Source: Lysobacter antibioticus
Lineage (GTDB): Bacteria > Pseudomonadota > Gammaproteobacteria > Xanthomonadales > Xanthomonadaceae
Direction of reading: 5' to 3'
Assembly: GCF_000731095.1 (NCBI RefSeq)
Contig: NZ_JMTZ01000009.1
Location: 62,001 to 126,000, forward strand
Length of the DNA: 64,000 nt
The position numbers were made by a program, and so were the translations under genes. The notes under the pieces were generated by a model. The model searched no databases. It was not told the DNA's origin and worked only from the letters and a program-made list of their open reading frames with translations. Positions within the stretch are counted from its first letter, which is position 1. Every line of letters starts with the position of its first letter. This document shows, in pieces, positions 1-9,824 of the stretch.

Positions 1-28
1 CGATGAAATCCTTTGCCGCGACGCTCAT
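1..28 (-). CDS. partial gene downstream of argH
   Basis: An ATG read on the minus strand from base 28 overlaps the argH stop codon as ATGA, and the frame stays open to the window edge (begins MSVAAKDFI). The overlap suggests translational coupling with argH. Only nine codons are visible, so the product cannot be told. proB is a reasonable guess from gene order in related bacteria, but nothing here proves it. Confidence 0.4.
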
Positions 29-1314
29 GTCAGTGCCTGCAAGCGTCTGCGCAGCACGTCGAGGCGCAGGTCGGCGGATGCGCCGGGCGAAACGCGCGCG
101 GCCAGACTGGCTTCGGGATCGCCTTCGGCCCAGCGCGCCGGATCGGCCGCCTGCTTGTAGGCGTCGCGGAACGGCACGCCTTGACGAGCCAGGTCCACGG
201 CGAGGTCGGTCGCGTACATCGACGGGTCGAGCGCGGCGCGCAGGTTGTCGGGTTTCCACTCCAGATTGCGCAGCAAGTCCGGCAACAGTTCGAGCGCGGC
301 CAGGCCGCGGCCGAAGGCGTGGAAGATCGCGCCCTTGGAGAACTGCAGGTCGCGGTGATAGCCGGACGGCAACGACAGCAGATGCTCGATCTCCGAGCGT
401 GCGGCGGCGACGCTCGCGTAGCTCGCGCGCATCAACTCGATCACGTCCGGGTTGCGCTTGTTCGGCATGATCGAGCTGCCGGTGGTGTACTCGGCCGGCA
501 GCGCGACGAAGGCGAACTCGGCGGTGGTGAACAGGCTCAGGTCCCAGGCCAGGCGGCGCAGGTCGAGCACCGCGGTCGACAAGGCGTCGATCGCGCCGAG
601 CTCGAACTTGCCGCGCGACAGCTGGGCGTAGGCCGCCGACACCTGCAGGCGGCCGAAACCGAGCGCCGTGGTGGTGTGGTCGCGCGCCAGCGGCAGGTTG
701 ACGCCGTAACCGGCGGCGCTGCCGAGCGGATTGGCGTCGACCCAATCGAGGGTCTGCTGCGCGCGCACGGCGTTGTCGATGAAGCCTTCGGCCCAGGCGC
801 CCCACCACATACCGGCCGAGGACACCACCGCGCGCTGCAGATGGGTATAGCCCGGCAACGGCAACTGCGCTTCGGCTTCGGCGCGGGCCAAGGCGACCTC
901 GGCGGTCTCGCGGCACAGCGCGTACAGATGCGACAGGCGATCCTTGAGCCAGAGCCGGGTCGCGACCAGGATCTGGTCGTTGCGGCTGCGGCCGGTGTGG
1001 ATCTTGCGGCCGGCATCGCCGAGGCGTTCGATCAAACGGCCTTCGATCGCCGAATGGCCGTCCTCGAAACGTTCGTCGAGGACGAAGCGGCCGGCGCGGA
1101 AGTCCTCGGCCAGCACGTCGAGCTCGCGAGTCAGGCCGGCCAGCTCGTCGGCGCTGAGGATGCCGATCTGCTGCAGGCCTTGCGCATGCGCGGCGCTGGC
1201 CTGGATGTCGAACAGGAAGAATTCGCGGTCGAGGATCACGTCCGCGCCGGCGAGGAAGTTCTGGATGCGCGCGTCGACCTTGACGCCGGGTTTTTGCCAA
1301 AGCAGATCGGACAT
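25..1314 (-). CDS. argH: argininosuccinate lyase
   Basis: Cytoplasmic enzyme of the last arginine step, splitting argininosuccinate into arginine and fumarate. The 429-residue product has the fumarase/aspartase superfamily signature [12 protein letters not shown] near residue 280 and the TGRSRNDQ substrate loop near residue 110. The start at MSDLLWQ is chosen because the in-frame sequence upstream (to about 1407) is intergenic repeat, not protein-like. It is the last visible arginine gene of the minus-strand locus. It overlaps the next frame by ATGA and follows proS across a repeat-filled gap. Confidence 0.95.
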   Translation of the reverse strand: MSDLLWQKPGVKVDARIQNFLAGADVILDREFFLFDIQASAAHAQGLQQIGILSADELAGLTRELDVLAEDFRAGRFVLDERFEDGHSAIEGRLIERLGDAGRKIHTGRSRNDQILVATRLWLKDRLSHLYALCRETAEVALARAEAEAQLPLPGYTHLQRAVVSSAGMWWGAWAEGFIDNAVRAQQTLDWVDANPLGSAAGYGVNLPLARDHTTTALGFGRLQVSAAYAQLSRGKFELGAIDALSTAVLDLRRLAWDLSLFTTAEFAFVALPAEYTTGSSIMPNKRNPDVIELMRASYASVAAARSEIEHLLSLPSGYHRDLQFSKGAIFHAFGRGLAALELLPDLLRNLEWKPDNLRAALDPSMYATDLAVDLARQGVPFRDAYKQAADPARWAEGDPEASLAARVSPGASADLRLDVLRRRLQALT

Positions 1315-1352
1315 GGGGGCGGCTCGCGGGGGGCTGGAGGTTGGTGTGGGGG

Positions 1353-1450
1353 TGAGGAGTGAGGAGTGAGAAATGAGGAGCGAGGAACCAGGAACTGGGA
1401 ACTGCAAGCAACGCTTTACTCGTTACTCGCTCCTCTTCACTCGTTCCTCG
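1353..1450. repeat. 7-base-period repeat, inverted arms, argH/proS junction
   Basis: One arm carries GTGAGGA units in tandem (1353-1370 and degenerate copies to about 1385). A loosely complementary arm of CTC/ACTCG units lies at 1416-1450. The stop codon and last codons of proS sit inside the second arm. Related arrays occur at 7003-7093 and 8321-8430. Confidence 0.7.
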
Positions 1451-2765
1451 CTTCGATCCGCGCCGGCACGTCGGCCGGCGTCAGTTCGCTGCGTTCGCCG
1501 CTGGCGCGGCGCTTGAGTTCGACGATACCGCGATCCAGTCCGCGCCGGCCCACCACGACCTGCCAAGGCAGGCCGAGCAGGTCCATGCGCGCGAACTTGA
1601 CCCCGGCGCGTTCTGGGGTGTCGTCGTGCAATACGTCGATGCCGCGCGCTTCGAGCTGCGCTTGCAGTTCGACGCAGGCGGCCTCGACTTGCGCATCGGC
1701 CGGGTCGAGATTGACCAGGCCGACGCGGAACGGTGCGACCGCATCGGGCCAGACGATGCCGCTGTCGTCGTGGCCGGCCTCGATGATCGCACCGAGTAGG
1801 CGCGACACGCCGATGCCGTAGGAGCCGCCGTGGATCGGCCGCTCGTCGCCCTCGGGCGTGGTCACCAGCGCCTTCATCGGTGCCGAGTATTTGGTGCCGA
1901 AGTAGAACACCTGCCCGACTTCGATGCCGCGGGTCTGCACGCGTTGTTCGGCCGGCACCTCGCGCTCGAAGCGGTCGATGTCGTGGACGTCCTCGGTGGC
2001 GGCGTAACGCGCGGTCCAGGCCTGCACGATCGGTTCCAGGTCGCCTTCGTAGTCGGTGTCGTCGCCCGGAATCGGCAGATCGAGCACGGCGCGATCGCAA
2101 TACACCGCCGACTCGCCGGTCTGCGCCAGCACCAGGAACTCGTGCGAGAGATCGCCGCCGATCGGGCCGGTCTCGGCGCGCATCGGGATCGCGCGGATGC
2201 CCATGCGGGCGAAGATGCGCAGGTAGGCGACGAACATGCGCCGGTACGACCGGCGCGCCGCGGCTTCGTCCAGGTCGAAGGAATAGGCGTCCTTCATCAG
2301 GAACTCGCGCCCGCGCATGACCCCGAAGCGCGGCCGTTGCTCGTCGCGGAACTTCCACTGCACGTGGTACAGGTTCATCGGCAGCGCGCGGTAGGACCGC
2401 ACGTTGGCGCGGAAGATCGCGGTGATCATGTCCTCGTTGGTCGGCCCGTACAGCAGCTCGCGCTCGTGCCTGTCCTTGATGCGCAGCATCTCCGGGCCGT
2501 AGGCGTCGTAGCGGCCGCTCTCGCGCCACAGGTCGGCCAGTTGCAGGGTCGGCATCAGCAGTTCGAGCGCACCGGCGCGGTTCATCTCGTCGCGGACGAT
2601 GGCCTCGATCTTGCGCAACACCCGCAGACCGGCCGGCAACCAGGAATAGATGCCGGCGGCTTCCTGGCGGATCAGCCCTGCGCGCAGCATCAAGCGATGC
2701 GAAGCGATCTGCGCGTCGGCGGGGTTTTCCTTCAATGTCGGCAACAGGTAACGCGACAGACGCAT
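1437..2765 (-). CDS. proS: prolyl-tRNA synthetase, short form
   Basis: Class II aminoacyl-tRNA synthetase that charges tRNA-Pro. The 442-residue protein has the ProS N-terminus, the GPTNEDMIT stretch near residue 108, the GYGIGV-like motif 3 region (YGIGVSR) and a C-terminal anticodon-binding domain. The usual gammaproteobacterial ProS is about 570 residues and carries an editing insertion between motifs 2 and 3. That insertion is absent here, as in the alphaproteobacterial type. The gene lies inside the arginine locus between argC and argH, separated from both by repeats. Confidence 0.92.
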   Translation of the reverse strand: MRLSRYLLPTLKENPADAQIASHRLMLRAGLIRQEAAGIYSWLPAGLRVLRKIEAIVRDEMNRAGALELLMPTLQLADLWRESGRYDAYGPEMLRIKDRHERELLYGPTNEDMITAIFRANVRSYRALPMNLYHVQWKFRDEQRPRFGVMRGREFLMKDAYSFDLDEAAARRSYRRMFVAYLRIFARMGIRAIPMRAETGPIGGDLSHEFLVLAQTGESAVYCDRAVLDLPIPGDDTDYEGDLEPIVQAWTARYAATEDVHDIDRFEREVPAEQRVQTRGIEVGQVFYFGTKYSAPMKALVTTPEGDERPIHGGSYGIGVSRLLGAIIEAGHDDSGIVWPDAVAPFRVGLVNLDPADAQVEAACVELQAQLEARGIDVLHDDTPERAGVKFARMDLLGLPWQVVVGRRGLDRGIVELKRRASGERSELTPADVPARIEARNE

Positions 2766-2825
2766 GGCGACCTACTCCTGGGTTTCGAACGACTCACCGA
2801 CCACCAACCTACTTACCGTCCCGCT

Positions 2826-2937
2826 CCCCCCCTTTGGAAAAGGGGGGTTAGGGGGGATTTGCTCTTGCTCTTGCTCGACCAACGACAAAAACAACGGCAA
2901 CAGCAAATCCCCCCTGCCCCCCTTTTCCAAAGGGGGG
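2826..2937. repeat. facing pair of C6/G6 hairpin repeats
   Basis: Two copies of an element of the form CCCCCCTTTGGAAAAGGGGG followed by a second G run and ATTTGCT lie head to head (2826-2863 and 2902-2937), forming an inverted pair of about 36-base arms in the argC-proS gap. Each copy can also fold alone. Single copies occur at 31021-31058 and 35825-35861. Confidence 0.8.
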
Positions 2938-2949
2938 AACGGCTTGGGG

Positions 2950-3921
2950 TTACGGTTGCGGTCGCGACTCCACTTCGATGCCGGCCAGCTCGTCGAAACC
3001 GAATGCCAGGTTGAGGTTCTGCAAAGCCTGCGTCGCCGCGCCCTTGAGCAGGTTGTCCAGGGTCGATACCACCACCACGCGGCGGCCGTCCTCGGACATG
3101 CTGAAGCCGCCGATGTCGACGTGGTGCTTGCCGGCGATCGCGCTGACCCACGGCGCCTCTTCCTGCACCCGCACCATCGGCTCGCCGTCGTAATGGCGGT
3201 GATAGTGCTCGACCAGTTCCTCGCGCTCGAAGCGGCGCGACAGATGCAGGTTCGAGGTGATGGTCAGGCCGCGGAAATGCGCGGCCACGTGCGGCATGAA
3301 CTCGACCGGGTGGCCCAGATGGCGGGTGACTTCGCGCTCGTGCATATGCCCGGTCAGCGCGTACGGCATCAGGTTGTCGCGCAGCTTGTCGGGGTCGTTC
3401 TTGTCCGACGGCGAGGTGCCGGCGCCGGAATACCCCGACACGCCGAAGCACTGCACCGGGCCTTCGAGCACGTTGAGCAGCGGCGCGATCGCCAGTTGCA
3501 TCGCGCTGGCGTAGCAGCCCGGATTGCTGATCCGGCGCTGGCCGTGGTACTGGGCGCGGGTCAGCTCCGGCAGGCCGTAATACCAGTGGTCGTCGAAGCG
3601 GTAGTCCGCCGACAGGTCGATCAGCACCGGCTCGGCGCCGACCGCATCGAAGGCGGCGACGCATTGCGCGGCCTTGCCGTTCGGCAGGGCCAGCACGATT
3701 GCGTCGGCGCCCAGGCCCGGCAGCTCTTCATGGCTCGGCGAGCTGTAGCGCAGGTCGCCGCCTTTGGCGGCGTACTCGGGAATATGGTCGGCGACCGGCT
3801 GCCCGACCAGTTCGCGCGAGGACACGAAGGCCAGCTCGAACTGCGGATGCGCGGCGATCAGCCGGATCAGGTCGGCGCCGACATGGCCGCGCGCGCCGAC
3901 GATGCCTAGGGTCTTAGCCAT
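2950..3921 (-). CDS. argC: N-acetyl-gamma-glutamyl-phosphate reductase
   Basis: NADPH-dependent reduction of N-acetylglutamyl phosphate to the semialdehyde in arginine synthesis. The 323-residue product shows a Rossmann start ([12 protein letters not shown]) and the catalytic cysteine in SNPGCYASA near residue 137. The ATG at 3921 is preceded by GGAGG at a good distance, which decides the start over an upstream in-frame ATG. It overlaps the end of the GNAT gene by 8 bases, indicating one transcript with argA/B. Confidence 0.95.
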   Translation of the reverse strand: MAKTLGIVGARGHVGADLIRLIAAHPQFELAFVSSRELVGQPVADHIPEYAAKGGDLRYSSPSHEELPGLGADAIVLALPNGKAAQCVAAFDAVGAEPVLIDLSADYRFDDHWYYGLPELTRAQYHGQRRISNPGCYASAMQLAIAPLLNVLEGPVQCFGVSGYSGAGTSPSDKNDPDKLRDNLMPYALTGHMHEREVTRHLGHPVEFMPHVAAHFRGLTITSNLHLSRRFEREELVEHYHRHYDGEPMVRVQEEAPWVSAIAGKHHVDIGGFSMSEDGRRVVVVSTLDNLLKGAATQALQNLNLAFGFDELAGIEVESRPQP

Positions 3922-4546
3922 GGGTCTTGCCTCCGGAAGCATGCTGTTCGAGCTTGTACCGCAGATTGCGTTTCACCGCCGGCCACTCGTTGTCGATGAT
4001 CGAGAACGCGACGGTGTCGCGGCGGCTGCCGTCGGCATGGCGGCGGTGATTGCGCAGCACGCCGTCCTGCTTGGCGCCGAGGCGGGCGATCGCGGTGCGC
4101 GAGGCCAGGTTGAACCAACTGGTCTCGAAGCCGACCGCGATACAGTCCAGCGACTCGAAGGCATGCCCGAGCAATAACAGCTTGGCTTCGGTGTTCAGGC
4201 CGGTGCGCTGCACGCGCGGCGCGTAGAAGGTGTAGCCGATCTGCACCCGCGGCACGCTCGCGTCCATGTCGTAGTAACGGGTGCTGCCGACCACCTCGCC
4301 GGCCGCATCGAGCACCGCATAGGCCCAGGCCGTGCCCTTGCCCTGCATCGCCAGGGCCGCATCGACATAGGCCTCGACGGCTTCGGGCGCCGGCACGTTG
4401 GTGTACCAGGCGCGCGCCAGTTCGCCGTCGGCCAGGGCCGTGCGCAGGCCGTCGGCATGCGCGTAGCTCAGCGGTTCGAGCGTCACGTGCTCGCCGCTCA
4501 ATCGGATCGGCCTATGCCAGGCGGCGGCGGTGTGGTCCTCGCTCAT
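3914..4546 (-). CDS. GNAT acetyltransferase, RimJ/RimL type
   Basis: A 210-residue GNAT-fold N-acetyltransferase of the RimJ/RimL group: the N-terminal strand is [13 protein letters not shown], and the central [20 protein letters not shown] and C-terminal helices fit the family. It probably moves an acetyl group from acetyl-CoA to an amine or protein N-terminus; the substrate is unknown. It sits between argA/B and argC, 4 bases from the first and overlapping the second, so it is co-transcribed with arginine synthesis. A role in that pathway is possible but unproven. Confidence 0.85.
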   Translation of the reverse strand: MSEDHTAAAWHRPIRLSGEHVTLEPLSYAHADGLRTALADGELARAWYTNVPAPEAVEAYVDAALAMQGKGTAWAYAVLDAAGEVVGSTRYYDMDASVPRVQIGYTFYAPRVQRTGLNTEAKLLLLGHAFESLDCIAVGFETSWFNLASRTAIARLGAKQDGVLRNHRRHADGSRRDTVAFSIIDNEWPAVKRNLRYKLEQHASGGKTHG

Positions 4547-4550
4547 CGGT

Positions 4551-5879
4551 TCAGTCCTGCAGGGTCGGATCGCGCTGGGAAGAAAACGCCACGCATTCGG
4601 CGATCTCGTCGAAACCGTTCATGCCGTACCAGAACACCTTCCACTTCTCCTGCTTGTAGCAGCCGTCGGACTCGGCGTAATAGAACGGATTGACCGGGTT
4701 GCCGTGGCGCGAGCGCCAGAACAGGCTCGGGTTCTGCTCGCGCATGACCTGCCACACAGCGCGGCCGAGGCCTTCGCCCTGGGCGTCGTCGAGCACGGCG
4801 AACTTGTCCAGGTAGGTATGGCCACCGCCATCGATCAGGATCACCGCGGCGCGGTAGTTCTCGCTGACGTAGGCGCGCTTGAGCGTGGTGGTGTCGAAGT
4901 AGTCGCCGACCAGTTTGCGCCCGAACGCGGACTCGATCAGGCTGCGCAGCCGCCCCAGGTCGAGCTGGTCCCAACGCTCGGCCTGCAGCACGCGTTCGCC
5001 GCGCCGCACCAGGGTGCCCGAGCCCTTGTGGGTGAACAGTTCCTTGGCCAGTTCGGCCGGCTTGGTGATCGACACCGACGAAGTCAGCGGCAACTTGTCC
5101 AGCAAATCCTTGATCTGCTCGATCTTGACCCGCATGCCGCCGTTGATCCACGGCTGCTGGATCAGGTGCTCGTACTCGGTCGACAGATTGATCGAGTCGA
5201 TGACCCGGCCGTTGTCGTCGAGCAGGCCGCCGGTGCCGGTCAGGAACACGATCTTGTACGGCTGCAGCACCTGCACCAGCTCGTTGGCGGCGAAATCGGC
5301 GTTGACGTTGAGGATCTGGCCGCCGGCGGTTTCGCCGAGGCTGGCGATCACCGGGATCGAGCCGGCCTGCAGGCTGGCCTCGATCGGCGCCAGGTTGATC
5401 GCGCGCACTTCGCCGACCAGGCCATAGGTGTCGCGGTCGAGGTAGTCCGCCTCGAACACGCCGGAGATGATCGAAGTCGCGCGCGCATCGCCGGTCTGCA
5501 AGGCTTCGACCAGCTTGAGGTTCTGCGCCTGGAACACGCGGCGCACGATCGCCAGCGCTTCCGGCGAGGTCACGCGCAGGCCGTTGACGGTCTGCTTCTC
5601 GATGCCGGCCGCGGCCAGTTCGGTGTCGAGCTGCGGGCCGGCGCCGTGGATCACGATCGGGGTCAGGCCGACGTCCTGCAGGAAGGCCAGCGACGAGGTC
5701 AGCGCGGTGAGATCGTCGCGCAACACCGCGCCGCCGACCTTGACCACCGCGAAGCGCTTGGCGTCGAGCTGGGAAAAACGTTTGAGGTACTGCGAGATCT
5801 CCTTCGCGCTGGCCATGCTCGAAAGCAGGCGCACGATGGTCTGTCGCGTTTGCAGGTGGGCGTCCATCGAAATGCTCAT
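4551..5879 (-). CDS. argB: bifunctional N-acetylglutamate synthase/kinase
   Basis: Fusion of an amino-acid kinase domain (about residues 25-290; [37 protein letters not shown]) with a C-terminal GNAT-type acetyltransferase domain (about 300-442). This is the NAGS/NAGK form known from Xanthomonas, Xylella and Maricaulis. It acetylates glutamate and phosphorylates the product, so no separate argA is needed, and this fused type is feedback-controlled by arginine in characterised relatives. The start MSISMDAHL at 5879 overlaps the argE' stop by ATGA; a second in-frame ATG lies at 5866. Confidence 0.93.
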   Translation of the reverse strand: MSISMDAHLQTRQTIVRLLSSMASAKEISQYLKRFSQLDAKRFAVVKVGGAVLRDDLTALTSSLAFLQDVGLTPIVIHGAGPQLDTELAAAGIEKQTVNGLRVTSPEALAIVRRVFQAQNLKLVEALQTGDARATSIISGVFEADYLDRDTYGLVGEVRAINLAPIEASLQAGSIPVIASLGETAGGQILNVNADFAANELVQVLQPYKIVFLTGTGGLLDDNGRVIDSINLSTEYEHLIQQPWINGGMRVKIEQIKDLLDKLPLTSSVSITKPAELAKELFTHKGSGTLVRRGERVLQAERWDQLDLGRLRSLIESAFGRKLVGDYFDTTTLKRAYVSENYRAAVILIDGGGHTYLDKFAVLDDAQGEGLGRAVWQVMREQNPSLFWRSRHGNPVNPFYYAESDGCYKQEKWKVFWYGMNGFDEIAECVAFSSQRDPTLQD

Positions 5880-6970
5880 TGCGCGTTGTTGTCCATGATG
5901 CGGGCGACGCTGTCGGCGTAACGCTGCAGTTGTTCCAGGGCGACCCACTCGTCGGCGGTGTGGGCCTGGGCGATGTCGCCGGGGCCGTACACCATCGCGG
6001 TCAGACCGCCGGCCGAGAACAGCGAGGCCTCGGTCCAGAAATCCACCGCGTTGCCGATCGGCAGGTCGAGCGCGTCGGCAAGGTCGCGCGCTTCCAGGCG
6101 CCGTTGCTCGGCGCTGGCGACGTCGCCGGCCGGCAGCGAGGGGCCGCGGAAGGTTTCTTCGTAACTCTCGATGGCGCTGGCGTCGGCCATGCCGCGGAAG
6201 CCCTCGTGCAGGCCGTCGATCGATTGCGAAGGCAACGGCCGGAAGCCGAAACGCAGCTCGGCGCTCGGCGCGATCATATTGGCCTTGATGCCGCCTTCGA
6301 CCCGGCCGATGTTGAAGCGCAGGCCGGTCAGGCCGCCGAAGCGCTGGTGCGACTGCGACTCGACGAAGTCCAGGGCCTTGCCGCCCCAGCGGATCGCCTG
6401 GTGCAAGGCGCTGGTCTGCATCGCGTTCGCGCCGGAAGCGTGGCCGGCGACGCCGCGGAACTTCAGCAGTACCGAGCTGATACCGCGATGGGCGAGCACG
6501 GCTTCGCACATCGTCGGCTCGGCGATGATGGCTTCGTCGAAACCGTGATCGGTGGCGAGGAAACCGGCGATGCAGCGCGGGTCGTTGGCTTCTTCGTCGG
6601 TGCTGAACAGGAACGCGGCATCGCCCTTGGTCGTCGCGGCGGCGGCGAGCAGGCCGGCGGCCGCGCCCTTGATGTCGCAGGCGCCCAGGCCGATCGCGCG
6701 GTCCTCGGTGACGCGCAAGGTATGCGGATCGGCGCTCCAGGCCTGCGACGACGGCACCGTGTCGAGATGGACGTTGAACAACCGCCGCGGCTGCCCGCGC
6801 ACGGCCAGCATCGACACCGCCCCGGCGCCGTGGTCGACGACTTCGATGCGGAAGCCGTCGAGCTGGCTGCGCAGGTAATCGAAGATACCGCCGGTGCCGA
6901 TCTCGCGCGGCGGATTGCGGGTGTCGAAGGACACCAGGGCATGCAGGTGCTTCAGGACTTCGGGGAGCAT
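5876..6970 (-). CDS. argE: N-acetylcitrulline deacetylase (ArgE')
   Basis: M20 family metallohydrolase of 364 residues with the zinc-ligand blocks [18 protein letters not shown] and STDEEAND. In Xanthomonadaceae this enzyme removes acetate from N-acetylcitrulline rather than from N-acetylornithine, which fits the N-acetylornithine carbamoyltransferase in the same locus. The ATG at 6970 follows a repeat-filled gap after argG, and the stop overlaps the argA/B start. Substrate preference is inferred from the family and neighbours, not read from a single residue. Confidence 0.9.
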   Translation of the reverse strand: MLPEVLKHLHALVSFDTRNPPREIGTGGIFDYLRSQLDGFRIEVVDHGAGAVSMLAVRGQPRRLFNVHLDTVPSSQAWSADPHTLRVTEDRAIGLGACDIKGAAAGLLAAAATTKGDAAFLFSTDEEANDPRCIAGFLATDHGFDEAIIAEPTMCEAVLAHRGISSVLLKFRGVAGHASGANAMQTSALHQAIRWGGKALDFVESQSHQRFGGLTGLRFNIGRVEGGIKANMIAPSAELRFGFRPLPSQSIDGLHEGFRGMADASAIESYEETFRGPSLPAGDVASAEQRRLEARDLADALDLPIGNAVDFWTEASLFSAGGLTAMVYGPGDIAQAHTADEWVALEQLQRYADSVARIMDNNAQ

Positions 6971-7002
6971 GGTTGGGCTCGAGTCTTTCGCTTGGGTGGC
7001 GG

Positions 7003-7093
7003 ACGAGGAGTGAGGAGTGAGGAGTGAGAAGTGAGAAGTGAGGAGAGGTTAAGTTCGCTTTCGCTCACTCCTCACTCCTCTCCACTCACTCCT
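7003..7093. repeat. 7-base-period inverted repeat, argG/argE' junction
   Basis: Tandem GTGAGGA-type units at 7004-7054 face a complementary arm at 7064-7093. That second arm is identical over 30 bases to 8401-8430 beyond argG. The pair could fold into a long hairpin on the transcript between argG and argE'. Confidence 0.75.
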
Positions 7094-7103
7094 GGCAAGA
7101 GCA

Positions 7104-8303
7104 TCAGCCCTTGCGGTTGATCTCCGCCCACAGCGTGCTGCTCATACCGAACAACTTGATGAAGCCCTCGGCCTCGGCCACGCCCCAGTCGGCGGCCTGA
7201 GCGTAAGTCGCGCCCTTGGCGTTGAGGATGTGCGTCGAGTTGATCGCCACCGCGTTGACCACGCCGCCCGAGGTTTCCAGCACCACTTCGCCGTTGACCG
7301 TGCTCTGCGAGCTGGCCAGGAAGGCTTCGAGGTCGGTCTTCAGCGGGTCGTGGAAGAAGCCTTCATAGACCAGTTCGACCCACTTGCGCGCCACGTCCGG
7401 CTTGAAGCGGTTCTGCTGCTTGCTCAGCACCGCCTCTTCCAGCGCGCGATGCGCGGTCAACAGCGCGATCAGGCCCGGCGCTTCGAAAATGATCCGCCCC
7501 TTGAGGCCGATGGTGGTGTCGCCGGTATACAGGCCGCGGCCCACGCCGTACTGCGCGAACAAACCGTTGAGCTTGGCCAGCAGCTTGTGGCCTTCGATCT
7601 TCTCGCCATCCAGCGCCACCGCTTCGCCGTTCTCGAACGTCAGCGTGACCTTCAACGACTGCGCCGGCCATTCCGCACGCGGCTTGCACCAGCCCACCGC
7701 GCCCTCGCCCGGCGCCTGCCAGCGGTCGATCTCGCCGCCGGACATGGTCAGGCCGAGCAGGTTCTCGTTGATCGTGTAGGCCTTCTGCTTGGCGCGCACG
7801 CCGAAGCCGCGCTCTTCCAGGTACTTCTGCTCGTAGGCGCGCACTTCGGTGTGTTCTTTCTGGATTTCGCGGATCGGCGCGACGATCTCGTAATCGCCGA
7901 GCGCCTTCACCGCCAGGTCGAAACGCACCTGGTCGTTGCCCATGCCGGTGCAACCGTGGGCGATGACCTTGCAGCCCAGCTCGGCGGCGCGCGCGAGCGC
8001 GGCCTCGACGATCAGGTAACGGTCCGACACCAGCAGCGGGTACTGGCCCTGGTAGCCCTCGCCGGCCCAGACGAAGGGCTTGACGAAGCCCGACCAGATC
8101 GCCGGGCCGCCGTCGACGGTGACGTGGCTGGCGACGCCGAGTTCGGCCGCGCGCTGCTCGATGAAAGCGCGCTCTTCGGCATCGACGCCGCCGGTGTCGG
8201 CGAACACGGTGTGCACGGCCCAGCCGCGCTCCTGCAGGTAAGGCACGCAGAAGCTGGTGTCGAGGCCGCCGGAGAAGGCCAGCACGATATTGCGATCAGT
8301 CAT
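7104..8303 (-). CDS. argG: argininosuccinate synthase
   Basis: ATP-dependent joining of citrulline and aspartate, the step before argH. The 399-residue protein has the P-loop-like [11 protein letters not shown] near the N-terminus and the [14 protein letters not shown] block near residue 120. The ATG at 8303 gives [13 protein letters not shown]; the longer frame upstream runs through repeat sequence and is rejected. It lies between argF' and argE' and is flanked on both sides by copies of the same 7-base-period inverted repeat. Confidence 0.95.
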   Translation of the reverse strand: MTDRNIVLAFSGGLDTSFCVPYLQERGWAVHTVFADTGGVDAEERAFIEQRAAELGVASHVTVDGGPAIWSGFVKPFVWAGEGYQGQYPLLVSDRYLIVEAALARAAELGCKVIAHGCTGMGNDQVRFDLAVKALGDYEIVAPIREIQKEHTEVRAYEQKYLEERGFGVRAKQKAYTINENLLGLTMSGGEIDRWQAPGEGAVGWCKPRAEWPAQSLKVTLTFENGEAVALDGEKIEGHKLLAKLNGLFAQYGVGRGLYTGDTTIGLKGRIIFEAPGLIALLTAHRALEEAVLSKQQNRFKPDVARKWVELVYEGFFHDPLKTDLEAFLASSQSTVNGEVVLETSGGVVNAVAINSTHILNAKGATYAQAADWGVAEAEGFIKLFGMSSTLWAEINRKG

Positions 8304-8320
8304 GGGGGTTTCCGGGGAAA

Positions 8321-8430
8321 GAAGTGAGTGAAAAGGAAAAGGAGTGAGGAGTGAGCAAGGGCGGGAGCGCGGGAGGGAGGACGAGCGAGCAGGAGCCCTG
8401 CTCACTCCTCACTCCTCTCCACTCACTCCT
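8321..8430. repeat. 7-base-period inverted repeat, argF'/argG junction
   Basis: GTGAGGA-type units at about 8321-8355 face the arm 8401-8430, which matches 7064-7093 exactly over 30 bases. The argF' stop codon (8429-8431) lies at the edge of this arm. Confidence 0.75.
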
Positions 8431-9427
8431 AGATCAGGGCGGCCATGATCGCCTTCTGCACGTGCAGGCGGTTTTCGGCTTCGTCGATGGCGATGCACTG
8501 CGGCGAATCCATCACCGCGTCGGTGGCCTTGACGTTGCGGCGCAGCGGCAGGCAGTGGCTGAAGACGCCGTTGTTGGTCAGCGCCATCTTGGCTTCGTCG
8601 ACGATGAAGTGCTGGTACTGGTCGCGGATGGGCTTTTCGGGGCCCCAGTTGCCGAAGTACGGCAGTGCGCCCCAGCTCTTGGCGTAGACCACGTCGGCGC
8701 CGCGGTAGGCGCTTTCGATGTCGTGGCTGACCTGCAGCGAACCGCCGCTTTCGGCCACGTTCTGCTCGGCCCAACCCATGTAGCGCTCGTCGAGCACGTA
8801 CTCCGGGGTCGGGCACAGCAGGGTCACGTCCATGCCCATGCGTGTGGCGATGGTCAGGGCGGAGTTGGCGACCGCGGTGTTGAGCGGCTTGGGGTGATAG
8901 GTCCAGGTCAGCACGTACTTCTTGCCGCGCAGGTCGCTGGTGCCGAAGTGCTCCTGCAGGGCCAGCGCGTGGGCGAGCTCCTGGCAGGGATGGGTGATGG
9001 TTTCCATGTTGATGACCGGCACCGGCGAGTACTTGGCGAAGCTCGCCAACACCTTGTCCTGGCGGTCGTTGGCCCAGTCGACGAACTTCGGGAACGCGCG
9101 CACGCCGATCAGGTCGACGTAGCGGCCGAGCACCTTGGCCACTTCGGCGATGTGCTCCTCGGTGTCGCCGTCCATCACCGTGCCCAGCTCGAACTCGATC
9201 GGCCAAGCGTCCTTGCCGGGCTGCAGGACCACGGCATGGCCTCCGAGCTGGAACGCGCCGAGCTCGAAGCTGGTGCGCGTGCGCATCGACGGATTGAAGA
9301 ACACCAGCGCGATCGACTTGCCCTTGAGGTGGTCGCCGAGCTTGCTGCGCTTGAACGCGGCGGCCTGCGCCAGCAGCGCATCGAGGTCGGCGCGCGACCA
9401 GTCCTGGGTGTTGAGGAAATGCTTCAT
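8429..9427 (-). CDS. argF: N-acetylornithine carbamoyltransferase (ArgF')
   Basis: Transfers a carbamoyl group to N-acetylornithine to give N-acetylcitrulline. The 332-residue product has the carbamoyl-phosphate motif SMRTRTSFE (residues 47-55), HPCQELAHAL and HCLPLRRNVKATD. A Glu pair at residues 90-91 aligns with the region where Glu marks the N-acetyl form and Pro the N-succinyl form in characterised enzymes. It is the first gene of the minus-strand arginine locus; the region upstream holds an inverted repeat and a terminator (9445-9600). Confidence 0.93.
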   Translation of the reverse strand: MKHFLNTQDWSRADLDALLAQAAAFKRSKLGDHLKGKSIALVFFNPSMRTRTSFELGAFQLGGHAVVLQPGKDAWPIEFELGTVMDGDTEEHIAEVAKVLGRYVDLIGVRAFPKFVDWANDRQDKVLASFAKYSPVPVINMETITHPCQELAHALALQEHFGTSDLRGKKYVLTWTYHPKPLNTAVANSALTIATRMGMDVTLLCPTPEYVLDERYMGWAEQNVAESGGSLQVSHDIESAYRGADVVYAKSWGALPYFGNWGPEKPIRDQYQHFIVDEAKMALTNNGVFSHCLPLRRNVKATDAVMDSPQCIAIDEAENRLHVQKAIMAALI

Positions 9428-9444
9428 TGGTCAGCTCGAGAATG

Positions 9445-9558
9445 GGGAATCGGGAATGGGGAATCGGTTAGAGCGGTTGCGCTGTGGCCGGCAGTCGCGA
9501 GAGGAGACGGATAACGGCGTACTGCTCTGCCATTCCCGATTCCCCATTCCCGATTCCC
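9445..9558. repeat. perfect 23-bp inverted repeat upstream of argF'
   Basis: Arms at 9445-9467 and 9536-9558 are perfect complements built from GGGAATC/GGGAATG units, with a loop of about 68 bases. It fills most of the space between the argF' start and the terminator at 9571. The same unit forms the eight-copy array at 30867-30922. Confidence 0.85.
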
Positions 9559-9570
9559 GACCCGAAAAAC

Positions 9571-9600
9571 AAAAAAGCCCAGCGCTAAGGCTGGGCTTTT
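9571..9600 (-). terminator. intrinsic terminator or attenuator before argF'
   Basis: On the minus strand AAAAGCCCAGC pairs with GCTGGGCTTTTTT, followed by more T residues: a strong rho-independent terminator. It lies about 145 bases before argF' and about 225 bases after the upstream exported-protein gene. It either ends that gene's transcript or acts as a leader terminator for the arginine genes. A second short hairpin (GACGGCG/CGCCGTC, 9626-9641) lies just upstream of it. Confidence 0.8.
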
Positions 9601-9639
9601 CGTGTGTGGTGCTTGTTACACGAACGACGGCGAGCGCCG

Positions 9640-9744
9640 TCACCCAGCTGATTGGCAGGGCAACGGTCGACGCGCGCGCGAGGTCATGCCCGCCGCCATG
9701 TAGGCAGAGGTCAGGATGTCGGCGTCGGCGTAGTTCGGGTTCAT
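9640..9744 (-). CDS. possible 34-codon small ORF upstream of terminator
   Basis: ATG at 9744 opens a 34-codon frame (begins MNPNYADADILTSAYMAAG) whose first 26 codons nearly all end in G or C, as in true genes of this genome. Its stop codon overlaps a GTG that opens another frame through the terminator. No clear ribosome-binding site is seen before the ATG. It could be a leader peptide for argF', an independent small protein, or the tail of a decayed gene. Function unknown. Confidence 0.35.
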   Translation of the reverse strand: MNPNYADADILTSAYMAAGMTSRARRPLPCQSAG

Positions 9745-9824
9745 GAGGCCGCGAATGCTCGCATGGGCAGGCCCGGGGCGCAAGCCGGCCAAGCCAGGTC
9801 AGGCCCGCTCCAGGCCGGTCGGGA

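Noticed and set aside
13-1362. Long plus-strand open frame opposite argH, and similar long frames opposite most genes
   Set aside because: In GC-rich DNA the antisense frames stay open by chance; argH has full family motifs and the antisense frames have none.
9431-9643. 70-codon GTG frame through the terminator before argF' as a leader peptide
   Set aside because: It has no ribosome-binding site, no run of arginine codons, and continues through the inverted repeat. Kept only as part of the attenuator question.
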